Assembly (NCBI GenBank): GCA_029258915.1
Contig: JAPDJU010000006.1
Location: forward strand, 1 to 64,000
Length of the DNA: 64,000 bases
Direction: 5' to 3'
Source: Thermoproteota archaeon
Lineage (GTDB): Archaea; Thermoproteota; Thermoprotei_A; EX4484-217-1
Under the pieces are notes generated by a model. The model did not search any database. It was not told the origin of the DNA and saw only the letters and a program-made list of their open reading frames with translations. Below are positions 52,907 through 62,164 of this stretch, in pieces (the stretch's first letter is position 1; each line of letters opens with the position of its first letter). The translations under genes and the position numbers were made by a program.

Positions 52907-54436
52907 CTATCCTTTAAGCCACTCTTCCAATTGCGGTTTAAGCTTTTCCACTCTATATCTCACATACCTTATGAATAGCTTTATCAGTAGTTTCACCGGG
53001 AACTTACTTGGTTCTTTTAAGTAGAACTTGCTCATCATTTCCTCGGCCCAGTATATGCTATGATTTAGTGTTTTCAATAGCACGTCTACATGTTCCGGCT
53101 TAACATGTTTCTTTCTAAACCAGTCTCTATGTCTAAGCGCACCCATAGGTACGAAGAACATTGGAACTATTAGACTTCTATAGGGTTTAAGTTTATCTAT
53201 GAGCTCAGCTGTTTTAACAACGTCATCTCTTGTCTCTCCTGGAATACCTAAGATTATTGTTGCTGCAGGTACTATGTGGTTTTCATGCATTATTGCGAAA
53301 GCGTCTTCAACTATTTCAGGCCATTTTCCGGGAGGGTATGGTGCAGCTTTTCCAGGCATTACTATTTTGGCTAATCTAGGTGAACCTGTTTCAATACCCA
53401 CTTGAACACCCATAAACTCCTGGTTACCTATTAAAATTATGTCTTTCATAAGCTTACTTATTAAACCATATTTTTCCTCGGCATATTTTACTGTCGAAAG
53501 CGTTAGATGAGACCATCCTATAGGCCCCTCTCCTGCAAGCTCCCTTGCAAGGTTATGAAGCTTAACTAATGCTTCAGGATTAGGCTCTACTCCTTCAGCA
53601 CCATACAATAAAACGTCTTCACTATGGAAGAGAACTCCTTTGATCCCAGCTTTTAAGTTAACCTTAATTTCCTTAGCAATAATGTCTGGTGGGATGAACT
53701 TCAGAGGTCTAAGGGTTACAGGGCAGAAACGGCATCCCCTAGGGCAACCTCTCATGATTTCGACTAGGCCATTAACGCTTGCACTCTTAATTACGGGAAT
53801 CTCTTCAATACTTGGACTATCGTATGGTCCAACATAGATGTAATCTGGTAAAGGCTCATCGGCTAATGCTTTCTCAACAATCTCAACTATGACCTTCTCT
53901 ACTTCACCATCAATGACAAGGTCTACACCCCATTTTCTCCAATACTCTAACTCCCAAAGCCACTGCCAAGCACCTGGACCTCCGGCTATAATCTTAACAC
54001 CTTTCTCCTTAGCCATTTTAACCGAAGGGCTTTCCATAAGCTTCCTGAATAAAACCCTATTAATAGGCTCCTTCCCCGTAATCATCCACCATTCGCTACT
54101 GGGTGGACCGTAGGCAAAATAGTCATGATGTCCTAGCATGAGTATTTTCATAGAATCTAAGTGTTTATGGATGTAATCGGGATCTATTATTGCAGCTTCA
54201 AACCCTGCCTCAATGAGTTTAGCTTCAACTTTCCTCATGCCATAAGGTGCTTCAACGGGTTTACCCTCTTCATCAACCCTAACTTTGGGTGCAGCAAGCC
54301 ATAACCACAGTTTTTCAGGTAAGCCTAAAGCAGGTCCAGTAGCCAAGAAACCTAGGAACTCCCTACCATGATGGTTGCTCATCATAGTTCTATCGGTAGT
54401 TAGTACTATTTCATATTTGCTCATGGTCTTCACCAA
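52907..54436 (-). CDS. B12-binding-type radical SAM protein
   Basis: 509 aa. The N-terminal part (about 1-200) looks like the Rossmann fold of cobalamin-binding radical SAM proteins (VKIIAGGPGAWQWLWELEYWRKWGVDLVIDGEVE), although a clear DxHxxG cobalamin motif is not seen. The radical SAM motif is CPRGCRFC (Cys231, 235, 238), followed by VGIETGSPRLAKIVMPGKA and ILGIPGETRDDVVKTAELI. Several archaea have such proteins of unknown substrate. It overlaps nothing; the small gene upstream ends 2 nt before it. Confidence 0.75.
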   Translation of the reverse strand: MVKTMSKYEIVLTTDRTMMSNHHGREFLGFLATGPALGLPEKLWLWLAAPKVRVDEEGKPVEAPYGMRKVEAKLIEAGFEAAIIDPDYIHKHLDSMKILMLGHHDYFAYGPPSSEWWMITGKEPINRVLFRKLMESPSVKMAKEKGVKIIAGGPGAWQWLWELEYWRKWGVDLVIDGEVEKVIVEIVEKALADEPLPDYIYVGPYDSPSIEEIPVIKSASVNGLVEIMRGCPRGCRFCPVTLRPLKFIPPDIIAKEIKVNLKAGIKGVLFHSEDVLLYGAEGVEPNPEALVKLHNLARELAGEGPIGWSHLTLSTVKYAEEKYGLISKLMKDIILIGNQEFMGVQVGIETGSPRLAKIVMPGKAAPYPPGKWPEIVEDAFAIMHENHIVPAATIILGIPGETRDDVVKTAELIDKLKPYRSLIVPMFFVPMGALRHRDWFRKKHVKPEHVDVLLKTLNHSIYWAEEMMSKFYLKEPSKFPVKLLIKLFIRYVRYRVEKLKPQLEEWLKG

Positions 54437-54438
54437 TA

Positions 54439-54732
54439 CTATGCTTCGATAACCTCATAAGGATTATTTTCTAGCCTATTGAGAAGTTCATTTAGACCTC
54501 CACGGGATAATTTATGGTATTCTATTATAAGGGTATAAGCAATGTTTTCGAATACTATGTTTCTTAGTTTTTCAAGGTATAATGGTCTTTCATCGTTCGT
54601 TAGAACATGGATTATAAACTTTCTAAATCCTAAGGCGGAATAACTGGATAGTTTGTCTAGCACCTTTTTGCTATCCAGATTTCCCTTCGACACTAACACT
54701 ACATGGAATGCTCTATCCTCTAATATGCTCAT
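54439..54732 (-). CDS. Hypothetical protein, 97 aa
   Basis: A small alpha/beta protein (HVVLVSKGNLDSKKVLDKLSS, GFRKFIIHVLTN, NIAYTLIIEYHKLS). I do not recognise it. It lies between the radical SAM gene and the wHTH gene with 2-6 nt gaps, so the three are almost surely one operon; a linked function is inferred from that only. Confidence 0.55.
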   Translation of the reverse strand: MSILEDRAFHVVLVSKGNLDSKKVLDKLSSYSALGFRKFIIHVLTNDERPLYLEKLRNIVFENIAYTLIIEYHKLSRGGLNELLNRLENNPYEVIEA

Positions 54733-54738
54733 AAAGAT

Positions 54739-55116
54739 CTACCTTAGGACCTTAAGCATCTTCATAAGTTCTACTTCGAAAGGTTTAAGCTCAGTTACGA
54801 GAACATCCTTCCTAATTTCTTTAATAGTTTCTTGAATAATCTCCCTTAGCATAGACAAGTGTTCTTTAAGCAAATTGCTAATTGCTTTCTTTTTAACTTT
54901 AACTAGGAGTTTTCTACGCTTCTCATACACTTTCTCTATTAATTTTCTGCTTTCGAGAAATTGAAGAATAGAAGATAAATGTCCTTTAGCATACCCTGTT
55001 TTCTCGGAAAGTTCTTTTAGGGATAATGGTCTTTCCTCGATAATTAAAATAGCCAATACGAGAGCTGCTGTTGCAGATAAGCCTGTTAGTTGGAGTAACT
55101 TGGCTAAACTTAGCAT
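54739..55116 (-). CDS. MarR/TrmB-like winged-helix regulator
   Basis: 125 aa. The helix-turn-helix is LSLKELSEKTGYAKGHLSSILQFLESRKLIEKV (residues about 31-64), followed by a wing (KRRKLLVKVKKKAI) and a long helical dimerisation tail. It starts the operon containing the 97-aa protein and the radical SAM gene and may control it. Effector unknown. Confidence 0.7.
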   Translation of the reverse strand: MLSLAKLLQLTGLSATAALVLAILIIEERPLSLKELSEKTGYAKGHLSSILQFLESRKLIEKVYEKRRKLLVKVKKKAISNLLKEHLSMLREIIQETIKEIRKDVLVTELKPFEVELMKMLKVLR

Positions 55117-55221
55117 TTCATTAACCTCTAATGTTTTGTCTGTTCGAAATGTTCAGAAAACAGAGTGTATTTCCTACAATTTAAATTTAACTAAAGAAAA
55201 CAGAGTACCAAAGTATTTTCC

Positions 55222-56433
55222 CTACCTTCCTTTAGCAGCTACTATCGATATTACATCGTTGTCTTTTAGTATGTAGTTCTCTCCGAGTCTTCTCTTAGTA
55301 CGTACATCTATAGCGTAAAGAAATGTTTTACCAAGATCGGTATGTATTTTATAAGCTAACTCTTTAGCTGTTGTGCCTTTTTTCACAAGGTAAACATCAG
55401 GGAGAATGTTTCCTTTATGATCTGTTAGCTTTATGGGGTCTTCTACAGGGTAAACAGTTATCATGTTAAGTTTTTTCAAGACAGCCTTGTTTATTGCTTG
55501 CTGAACACCTGTTGAACCCCATTTCTTCAAAACTTTCTCTCTAATGTACTCCAATCCTTTTATTTCTCTAGTAGTAAGATATGAATGGTCTAAGATTTTA
55601 AAATCAGGATCTCCTGGAATATACTTTATTACCCCTTTGTTTACTGCTCTTCTTAAAACAAGCTCTGCTAATGCTGATGTAGGAACAATTATTTGATCCT
55701 TAAGCTCTTTCCTCATTTCTTTTATGAAATCCTCTGCTATTGAAAGATCTGCCTTATTAGCTACGGTTATTGTTGGTTTAGCTATTTTTCTAAGATTTTT
55801 AACAAATAAAAGTAATTCCTCACTCTTCCAGGATGAAGGTTTTGATGACTCTAATTTTGATTTTCTTAAAGCTTCAATAACATGAATTTTCGTTATGGAA
55901 AGACCTGAAAGCCTCTCAGCAAGTATTTCTTCAAATTTTCCTTCAGATTCTGCTTTGTGAACAAGTTTTCTCCAGTCCTTTTGTAGTATTTGGAAAAGCC
56001 ACATATCTACCTCATTCTGTATTTGAATAACTTCTTCTATGGGATTATATGTTCCCGGAGGTACAGGTCTCCCTTCGGCATCCGTTGAACCTGATGCATC
56101 AACTATGTGTAGTAGTACATCTGCTTTACGTAAATTATCTAGAAACTTGTTACCTAAACCTCTGCCTTTATGTGCTCCAGGTATTAGCCCTGCTACATCC
56201 ATTAAAGTTACTGGTATGAACCTTATTCCCTCTATGCATATTGAGTTTTGAGGATCATCTTTAACACCGAATTCTTTACAAACACATTGCTTCCTAACAT
56301 AACCTACTCCAATATTCGGCTTAATTGTGGTGAATGGATGGTTAGCTATACTTACCGAGACCATAGTGGCAGCAGTAAAGAACGTTGATTTGCCTACATT
56401 CGTCTTTCCAATAACTCCAATTAACAAGGGCAT
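55222..56433 (-). CDS. Obg/YchF family GTPase with TGS domain
   Basis: 403 aa. P-loop GVIGKTNVGKSTF, switch II DVAGLIPGAHKGRGLG, and VANKAD as G4. A helical insertion follows, and the C-terminal TGS domain is seen in ITVYPVEDPIKLTDHKGNILPDVYLVKKGTTAKELAYKIHTDLGKTFLYAID. This archaeal/eukaryotic DRG-YchF group associates with ribosomes. It is divergent from rpl15e. Confidence 0.9.
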   Translation of the reverse strand: MPLLIGVIGKTNVGKSTFFTAATMVSVSIANHPFTTIKPNIGVGYVRKQCVCKEFGVKDDPQNSICIEGIRFIPVTLMDVAGLIPGAHKGRGLGNKFLDNLRKADVLLHIVDASGSTDAEGRPVPPGTYNPIEEVIQIQNEVDMWLFQILQKDWRKLVHKAESEGKFEEILAERLSGLSITKIHVIEALRKSKLESSKPSSWKSEELLLFVKNLRKIAKPTITVANKADLSIAEDFIKEMRKELKDQIIVPTSALAELVLRRAVNKGVIKYIPGDPDFKILDHSYLTTREIKGLEYIREKVLKKWGSTGVQQAINKAVLKKLNMITVYPVEDPIKLTDHKGNILPDVYLVKKGTTAKELAYKIHTDLGKTFLYAIDVRTKRRLGENYILKDNDVISIVAAKGR

Positions 56434-56540
56434 TTATGACCAACTCTATTGAATACACGTAGGTTATATTATGTGGTTCATAAAAACTTATAAACTTTAT
56501 ACCTTTAATATGTGGTGGAAATAGCTTCTCTAAAAGAAAC

Positions 56541-56556
56541 ATATAAATTTATAAAC
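56541..56556 (+). promoter_or_regulatory. Probable TATA box of rpl15e
   Basis: ATATAAATTTATAAAC about 50-60 nt upstream of the rpl15e ATG, with GGTGA at 56591-56595 as ribosome binding site. The gap also serves the divergent YchF gene. Confidence 0.45.
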
Positions 56557-56601
56557 TTCCATCAGCATTCTCAAAACACGAATTAATATTGGTGAATAGT
56601 C

Positions 56602-57231
56602 ATGTACAAGTACCTTAAGGAGCTATGGAAGAAGTCGGCAGAGGAGCTTAAAAAGCTAATGAAGAAAAGATTGATTAAGTGGCGTAGAGGACCTTCCGTG
56701 GTTAGAATAGATAAGCCAACAAGGTTAGATAGAGCAAGGGCTTTAGGTTATAAAGCTAAGCAAGGTTTCGTAGTTGTACGTGTTAGAGTAAGGAAGGGTG
56801 GACGTAGGAAACCAAGACCAAGAGCAGGTAGGAGACCTAAAAGAATGGGCGTTTACGGTTTCGCACCAGCAAAAAGTCTTAGATTAATAGCCGAAGAAAG
56901 AGCAGCTAAAAAATACCCTAACCTGGAGGTTCTTAGCAGCTACTATATTGCTGAAGATGGTAAGTATAAATGGTATGAAGTAATACTTGTAGATCCTAAC
57001 CATCCAGCCATAAAGAATGATCCTGAAATTAACTGGATATGTCAACCATCTCAAAGAGGTAGAGTTTTCCGTGGAAAAACAGCTGCTGGCAGGAAAATGA
57101 GAGGACTGCTTAAAAGCCGAGGACTTAAAGAAACACATAAACATAAGTGGAAGAAGAAGCAGAAAGAAAGAAAACTTAAGAAGAGACATGAAGCTTCAAG
57201 AGGAGCTAGAGTTATTAAACCTGTAGAATAG
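56602..57231 (+). CDS. rpl15e: Large subunit ribosomal protein L15e (eL15)
   Basis: 209 aa, very basic. [72 protein letters not shown] and [27 protein letters not shown] are diagnostic, paraphrased here in parts. Archaea and eukaryotes only. It precedes the exosome/RNase P cluster, as in many archaea. Confidence 0.95.
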   Translation: MYKYLKELWKKSAEELKKLMKKRLIKWRRGPSVVRIDKPTRLDRARALGYKAKQGFVVVRVRVRKGGRRKPRPRAGRRPKRMGVYGFAPAKSLRLIAEERAAKKYPNLEVLSSYYIAEDGKYKWYEVILVDPNHPAIKNDPEINWICQPSQRGRVFRGKTAAGRKMRGLLKSRGLKETHKHKWKKKQKERKLKKRHEASRGARVIKPVE

Positions 57232-57333
57232 TCCTTCTAGATTCTAACACCTGTACTCTATGTTTCCTGCAATTATCCGGTCACCTTTTAACCTTTAAGC
57301 TACAATTTTTACTCTTAGAAGAGGAGAGTATTT

Positions 57334-57777
57334 GTGCCTGTGAAGGTTAAAAGTTTAGAGCTTATAGCTAACTGCCATGCTACAGAAGATGTTTCTAAAG
57401 TAAAACAGGCTATGCTAAATCTTATACCTGAAAAACTGAGAAGCAAGGTTGAATTTACTCAAAGTGTACTTCGTGGACACTATGGTAACCCTATTACTAG
57501 AATTGTGCTTTACATGAAGAATAAAGATGCTGAAGAAACATTAAAACATATAGCTAGTAAAATGAGCGACATAGATAAGAGAATACTGAAAACATCGCTT
57601 GACTTAAGAACAGAAGCTTCGAAACTCTATCTTAGATTTTCAAAACAAGAAGCTTATCTTGGAAACATGGTTTTAGAGGACAGCGATGACATAGTAAGAG
57701 CCATAGTAACATTTAAAGGTATAAGAGGTAAAAGTAAATCAATTGAAGAATACTTAGAAAATATTGGAATGATATAA
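57334..57777 (+). CDS. COG1325 family RNA-binding protein (exosome-associated)
   Basis: 147 aa from GTG 57334. The start VKSLELIANCHATEDVSKVKQAMLNLIP and LRGHYGNPITRIVLYMKNK match the archaeal COG1325 family found in the predicted exosome superoperon, next to Rpp30 and Pop5, and related to L5-like RNA-binding folds. The exact role is unproven. A 1-nt gap separates it from rnp3. Confidence 0.78.
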   Translation: MPVKVKSLELIANCHATEDVSKVKQAMLNLIPEKLRSKVEFTQSVLRGHYGNPITRIVLYMKNKDAEETLKHIASKMSDIDKRILKTSLDLRTEASKLYLRFSKQEAYLGNMVLEDSDDIVRAIVTFKGIRGKSKSIEEYLENIGMI

Positions 57778-57778
57778 T

Positions 57779-58504
57779 ATGAAACTACAAGGACCTGCCG
57801 ATTTCTGCATATATTTCAAGAATGTTGAAGAAACGCTTAAAACCATAAACCATGCATTTAAGATAGGGTTTAACACCATCGTTATTTCCTTAACGTTTAA
57901 AGAAGAAGATGATTTAAAAAATCTGATCAGTAAAGTTCATGAAGCCAAAAGTATCATAAAAAAATATAACTTAGAAAACGTATTTCTACGAGCACATCTT
58001 ATAGGCTCAAGTATTTCATGGTTTAAAAACTGTTTAAGAAAAATTAGATACAGTTTTCATGTAGTCTCAGCTAAACCTCTAACTGTAGATTCTCTTAGAT
58101 TTACTGGTAGAGATAGGAGAATAGATGTCATAGTTTATGAAAATAAGAACTTAAGCAGGTTTTTCGGTAAATCCCAAATGAGGCTCATGAAAAACACTGA
58201 GAAAGCTTTAGAAATACAGTTCAACAGTTTATGGAGCTCAAGTAACTATAAAGGATTAATCTTTAACTTACGTAAAACGTTAAGCTTAGCAGTAAGAAGT
58301 AATATACCTATAATTGTTTCTTCAGGAGCATCATCACTTAGCAACATTAAGACACCATATCAGTTAATGTCTTTGCTGACTGTTTTAGGAGTATCTTATC
58401 CTTACGCTAAACTAACAGTATCTACTATTCCACTTAGTGTTATTAAAAGGAATATTCATAGGTTATCGAAGAAACATGTAGAAACAGGTGTTGACATAGT
58501 GTAG
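57779..58504 (+). CDS. rnp3: RNase P protein component 3 (Rpp30)
   Basis: 241 aa, PHP-like TIM barrel that pairs with Pop5 on the catalytic domain of RNase P RNA. Hallmarks are PLTVDSLRFTGRDRRIDVIVYE, ALEIQFNSLW and IPIIVSSGASSLSNIKTPYQLMSLLTVLG. It is followed after 16 nt by the Pop5 gene, a common archaeal pair. Confidence 0.92.
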   Translation: MKLQGPADFCIYFKNVEETLKTINHAFKIGFNTIVISLTFKEEDDLKNLISKVHEAKSIIKKYNLENVFLRAHLIGSSISWFKNCLRKIRYSFHVVSAKPLTVDSLRFTGRDRRIDVIVYENKNLSRFFGKSQMRLMKNTEKALEIQFNSLWSSSNYKGLIFNLRKTLSLAVRSNIPIIVSSGASSLSNIKTPYQLMSLLTVLGVSYPYAKLTVSTIPLSVIKRNIHRLSKKHVETGVDIV

Positions 58505-58520
58505 GCTTAAGGTGAACCTA

Positions 58521-59087
58521 ATGAACGTTTTAAGCTTATTTATAGCATTGTTGATTGTAGAGTTAACATTTATAATGGCTACTACTTCGCTCTTCATATT
58601 TAACGCTATAGAATTACCTGTTTTCGCAACCTTAACAATCCTAGGTCTTATAGTGGTTATTCTTACATTTACCCTGTTTAAACTATTTAAAATGATCATT
58701 TTGACAAATAAAATTTTATTAAGAGTTAAAGGTGAGAAAGTAAAGCTTAAAGAGGCTTTAAGAAAACCTAGGAAAAGATATATAGTATTTCAAGTGGTTT
58801 CCGAGAAACCGTTAAGCAGGGACGAAGTTAAATCCATCATAGACGAATTAATTAAGGAAACATTTGGGCTTATAGGTTCTGGAAACATAAATGCTAAGCT
58901 AATAAGCTATGATGAAAACAATATGAAAGGTATTTTAAGATGCGTACATTCATATAGGGACGCAGTACTTTTTGCTTTGGCCATGGCTTCGGTTAAAACA
59001 AAGGATAAGGTAAATATAATTCCCCTCAAAACTACAGGCACATTACGTAAAGCGAGGGAAATAGTTAAAACGCTGAGTATAGATTAG
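58521..59087 (+). CDS. rnp2: RNase P protein component 2 (Pop5) with two predicted N-terminal membrane helices
   Basis: 188 aa from ATG 58521, supported by GGTGA five bases upstream; GTG 58512 is also in frame. Residues from about 84 are a normal Pop5: RKRYIVFQVVSEKPLSRDEVKSIIDELI, FGLIGSGNINAKLISYDENNMKGILRCVHSYRDAVLFALAMA and KTTGTLRKA. Before it are two strongly hydrophobic stretches (about 4-26 and 33-53) and a basic linker. Archaeal Pop5 is normally about 110-140 aa and soluble. A start at ATG 58692 would drop the second helix too but has no ribosome binding site. Confidence 0.88.
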   Translation: MNVLSLFIALLIVELTFIMATTSLFIFNAIELPVFATLTILGLIVVILTFTLFKLFKMIILTNKILLRVKGEKVKLKEALRKPRKRYIVFQVVSEKPLSRDEVKSIIDELIKETFGLIGSGNINAKLISYDENNMKGILRCVHSYRDAVLFALAMASVKTKDKVNIIPLKTTGTLRKAREIVKTLSID

Positions 59088-59096
59088 TAAGCAGGG

Positions 59097-59146
59097 ATGA
59101 TGAAGCCGCTCCATGTCGGATAAGTGAAGAACTCGCGACGATCTGA
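59097..59146 (+). ncRNA. Candidate box C/D sRNA
   Basis: Ten bases after the Pop5 stop lies ATGATGA (box C, 59097-59103). A 13-nt spacer leads to a weak D' box CGGA (59117-59120), then a C' box GTGAAGA (59124-59130), a 12-nt guide-like stretch (59131-59142) and a perfect D box CTGA (59143-59146), followed by CCTTTTT. The total of 50 nt and both spacer lengths fit archaeal 2'-O-methylation guides. Targets, about five bases upstream of each D box, were not identified. Confidence 0.6.
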
Positions 59147-59266
59147 ACCTTTTTACATGTTTAGGACTGCACTTCGATTATTTTTAATTATCAACCCAAG
59201 TTTTTATATGTCTGCGAAAGGTATTTTTCTTAAGAGAAATTGTTTTGAAACGTTGAGTGTGTTATT

Positions 59267-59716
59267 ATGCATAACATGGTTGATGAAGAGGTAAAAGCAT
59301 TACTTAATAGGTTAGCTTTAAGAATAGTTCAGGAGAAACAGAGGGAAATGAAATGTTGTAAATCTCATGTTGAAATTGGCTATAAAATAGCTGACAGAAA
59401 GGAGCTTACGAGAGTTTTCGAAATATGTAGAGCTGTCTTCATAAACTTTTACTCCCCCATATGTCCTCATTGTGAAATGTTTAAACATGTATTTTACAGT
59501 ATTGCTAAGAAATATCATAGTAAAGCAGCTTTTGTAAGAATAAACGTTTTCGATGTTCCAGAAAGCGTTCGCGAATATAGCGTGTTAGGTGTTCCGACAA
59601 CTATTGTTATAGTTGATGGTAACGAGTACGATAGAATAGTAGGCTATGTTCCGAAGAACGTTTTTGAACGAATTGTATTAATGACGCTTGATAAGATAGG
59701 TTGTTTAGACAAATAG
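59267..59716 (+). CDS. Thioredoxin-fold protein with CPHC site
   Basis: 149 aa. The thioredoxin domain starts near residue 50 (ICRAVFINFYSPICPHCEMFKHVFYSIAKKY, Cys66 and Cys69), with the cis-Pro loop in VLGVPTTIVIV. CPHC is typical of DsbA-like or glutaredoxin-like oxidoreductases. An N-terminal helix of 30 residues carries a Cys30-Cys31 pair of unknown use. No signal peptide is seen, so it should act in the cytoplasm. ATG 59267 and ATG 59276 are both possible starts. Confidence 0.78.
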   Translation: MHNMVDEEVKALLNRLALRIVQEKQREMKCCKSHVEIGYKIADRKELTRVFEICRAVFINFYSPICPHCEMFKHVFYSIAKKYHSKAAFVRINVFDVPESVREYSVLGVPTTIVIVDGNEYDRIVGYVPKNVFERIVLMTLDKIGCLDK

Positions 59717-59945
59717 TATTTAGTTTTATCGACAATAAGTTTAAACTTCATTATTTAAATATTAATTGTATGGATGATGAATTCCCCGGTTAAGTAATGA
59801 AATAATAAATGATTAAGGGACTATCAGCTGGCATTAACGTTTACTTACCCTAAAGTTTAACGCTAACACACCGAGGTAAGGTATATTTAGACCCCTATAG
59901 ACTTTAGATGTAGAGCCTAAGAGTAAGTATGAGGAGCGCAGAAAA

Positions 59946-60668
59946 ATGTTCCCTCCAACAACAATGGGTTACGATAGAGCAATAACCGTATTCTCCCCTG
60001 ACGGTAAGCTATACCAGGTTGAATACGCTTTTGAAGCTGTTAGAAGAGGCTGGACAACTTTAGGTATTAGATCTAAGCATGGCATTGTTTTAGCTGCAAT
60101 TAAGAAAAAAGTCTTACCTTTAATGGACTTTTCAGGCATCGAAAAAGTTTTCAAAGTAGATGACCATATTGGAATGACCTTTGCGGGATTTGCTTCAGAT
60201 GGTAGAATTTTAGTTGACTATGCTAGGCTTAGAGCTATTCAGCATAAACTGCTTTACGATGAAAAAATAAGTGTTGAGTTCTTAACTAGGAGAATATGTG
60301 ATGTCAAGCAAAGCTATACTCAACATGCTGGCGTTAGGCCTTTTGGAGTAGCTTTAATCATAGGCGGTGTTGACGATATAGGGCCTAGGCTGTTCATGAC
60401 TGAGCCTAGTGGCCAATATATGAGCTACTTTGCTGTTGCCATTGGAGCAGAAGGTCAAGCAGCTAACGAGTACCTTGAAAAACACTATAAGGAAGTCTTA
60501 GCACTAGATGAGCTTATTGTGTTAGCTATTAAAACACTTATGGAAGCTTCAAAAGAAGAACTAGGTCCCGAATTCATAGAGATAGGCTATGTTGATGCGG
60601 AAAAACGTGTTTTTAAGAAACTGTCTATAAAAGAAGTTTCGGAATTTATATCTAAAGTTAAAGGCTAA
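59946..60668 (+). CDS. psmA: Proteasome subunit alpha
   Basis: 240 aa. The alpha-type signature GYDRAITVFSPDGKLYQVEYAFEAVRRGWTTLGI is at the start; there is no propeptide and no catalytic Thr, as expected of the outer rings. It forms the gate for PAN or other ATPases. It heads the psmA-SBDS-rrp4-rrp41-rrp42-rpl37ae series, the known archaeal exosome superoperon. Confidence 0.96.
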   Translation: MFPPTTMGYDRAITVFSPDGKLYQVEYAFEAVRRGWTTLGIRSKHGIVLAAIKKKVLPLMDFSGIEKVFKVDDHIGMTFAGFASDGRILVDYARLRAIQHKLLYDEKISVEFLTRRICDVKQSYTQHAGVRPFGVALIIGGVDDIGPRLFMTEPSGQYMSYFAVAIGAEGQAANEYLEKHYKEVLALDELIVLAIKTLMEASKEELGPEFIEIGYVDAEKRVFKKLSIKEVSEFISKVKG

Positions 60669-60724
60669 ATTTAAACGTAAAACTTGGATAGCATCCTAGA
60701 GTAAATATAATACTGAGTAGTAGG

Positions 60725-61441
60725 TTGAGAGATTTGGGTACGAGAAAAACAGAGTATGTTATTGCAAGATATGAATCCCATGGCCATAGGTTTGAGATTC
60801 TAGTGAAACCTAAGCTTGCTTTTGAATTCAAAAGTGGTGGTAAAGTAGATATTAGAGAAATTCTCATAGGAGATTTCATATATAAGGATGCTAGGAAAGG
60901 GCTGAAGGCTTCAGAAGAAGCTGTTAAAAAGATCTTTGGAACAACGGATATCTATAAAGTTGCCGAAGAGATTTTGAGAAAGGGAGAACTTCAACTCACG
61001 ACTGAGCAGAGAAGACAGCTTATTGAAGCTAAAAAGAGGAAAATAATAGACTTTATAGCTAGAAACTGTATAGACCCTAGAACCAAATTACCTCACCCGC
61101 CAAGGCGAATAGAGTTAGCATTAGAACAGGTAAGAGTAGGTTTAGATCCTTTCAAGGATACAGAATCTCAAGCTCTTGAAATAATTAAGAAACTTAGCAG
61201 GGTTCTCCCAATAAAAATAGCTAAGTCAACAGTTAGAGTTAAAGTTCCACCACCATACTCTTCTAGAGCTTATGGTGTTTTAGCTGGTTTAGGTGAAGTC
61301 AAGAGGGTCACATGGTTAAGCGATGGTAGCCTGTTTATGGAACTAGAAATACCTGCTGGAATGCAGCAAACACTTATAGATAGAGTAAACTCTATATCTA
61401 AAGGTACAGCTATCGTCAAAATAGTTGAAACTAAGTGGTGA
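60725..61441 (+). CDS. Ribosome maturation protein SBDS (SDO1)
   Basis: 238 aa from TTG 60725; TTG 60734 is an alternative that fits the family start slightly better. Three domains: N-terminal FYSH (EYVIARYESHGHRFEILVKPKLAFEF, IREILIGDFIYKDARKGLKAS), middle helical domain (RKIIDFIARNCIDPRTKLPHPPRRIELAL) and C-terminal ferredoxin-like domain. It helps release aIF6 from new 50S subunits. Confidence 0.94.
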   Translation: MRDLGTRKTEYVIARYESHGHRFEILVKPKLAFEFKSGGKVDIREILIGDFIYKDARKGLKASEEAVKKIFGTTDIYKVAEEILRKGELQLTTEQRRQLIEAKKRKIIDFIARNCIDPRTKLPHPPRRIELALEQVRVGLDPFKDTESQALEIIKKLSRVLPIKIAKSTVRVKVPPPYSSRAYGVLAGLGEVKRVTWLSDGSLFMELEIPAGMQQTLIDRVNSISKGTAIVKIVETKW

Positions 61442-61447
61442 AAAATA

Positions 61448-62164
61448 ATGCCTATACTTGTTCAACATCGTCAAATAGTGTTACCGGGACAACTATTAGC
61501 TGAAGGTAAAGACGTTGAGGTGAAAGCTCAGCACACAATATATAGAATAGGGGATAAATATTATTCATCAGTTATAGGTTTAACTGATGTTCAGAATGGA
61601 AAAAGATTATCGGTTATAGCTCTTGAAGGATTCTACTTTCCCAAAGTAGACGATATAGTCATAGGCATGATTATAGATACAGGGTTGACTTCGTGGACTG
61701 TAGATATTAGGTCACCATATTTAGCGATATTGCATGCAAGCGATGTTCTAAGTAAGCCATTTAATCCACTTAAAGATAATTTAAGAAAACATTTAGACAT
61801 AGGAGATCTGGTTTTAGCTAAGATTATTCAGTTTGACCGTACAAGAAGCCCTGTATTAACAGTTAAGGGTAAAGGCTTAGGTAAAATAACTAAAGGTGTG
61901 ATTGTTGAAATTATACCTTCAAGAGTGCCAAGGGTTATAGGTAGGAAAGGTTCTATGATAAATATGGTTAAAGAGGAAACTAAATGTCAAATAACCATAG
62001 GTTTGAATGGTAGAATTTGGATTATAGGTCCAACACTTACACATGAAGAAGTAGCTATATTAGCTATTAAGAAAATCGAGCGTGAAACGCATATTTCCGG
62101 TTTAACCGACCGTGTAAAAGCCTTTATTCGAGAAGAATTAAAGAAAAGAGGTCTTGCGAAATGA
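61448..62164 (+). CDS. rrp4: Exosome cap subunit Rrp4
   Basis: 238 aa. N-terminal domain ([38 protein letters not shown]), S1 domain ([39 protein letters not shown]) and KH domain with the GRKG loop ([23 protein letters not shown]). It guides RNA into the Rrp41/Rrp42 ring. The stop overlaps the rrp41 ATG. Confidence 0.96.
   Translation: MPILVQHRQIVLPGQLLAEGKDVEVKAQHTIYRIGDKYYSSVIGLTDVQNGKRLSVIALEGFYFPKVDDIVIGMIIDTGLTSWTVDIRSPYLAILHASDVLSKPFNPLKDNLRKHLDIGDLVLAKIIQFDRTRSPVLTVKGKGLGKITKGVIVEIIPSRVPRVIGRKGSMINMVKEETKCQITIGLNGRIWIIGPTLTHEEVAILAIKKIERETHISGLTDRVKAFIREELKKRGLAK

Noticed and set aside
59769..59850. Second box C/D sRNA beginning ATGATGA at 59769
   Set aside because: No CTGA D box follows within a plausible distance and no C'/D' pair is seen.
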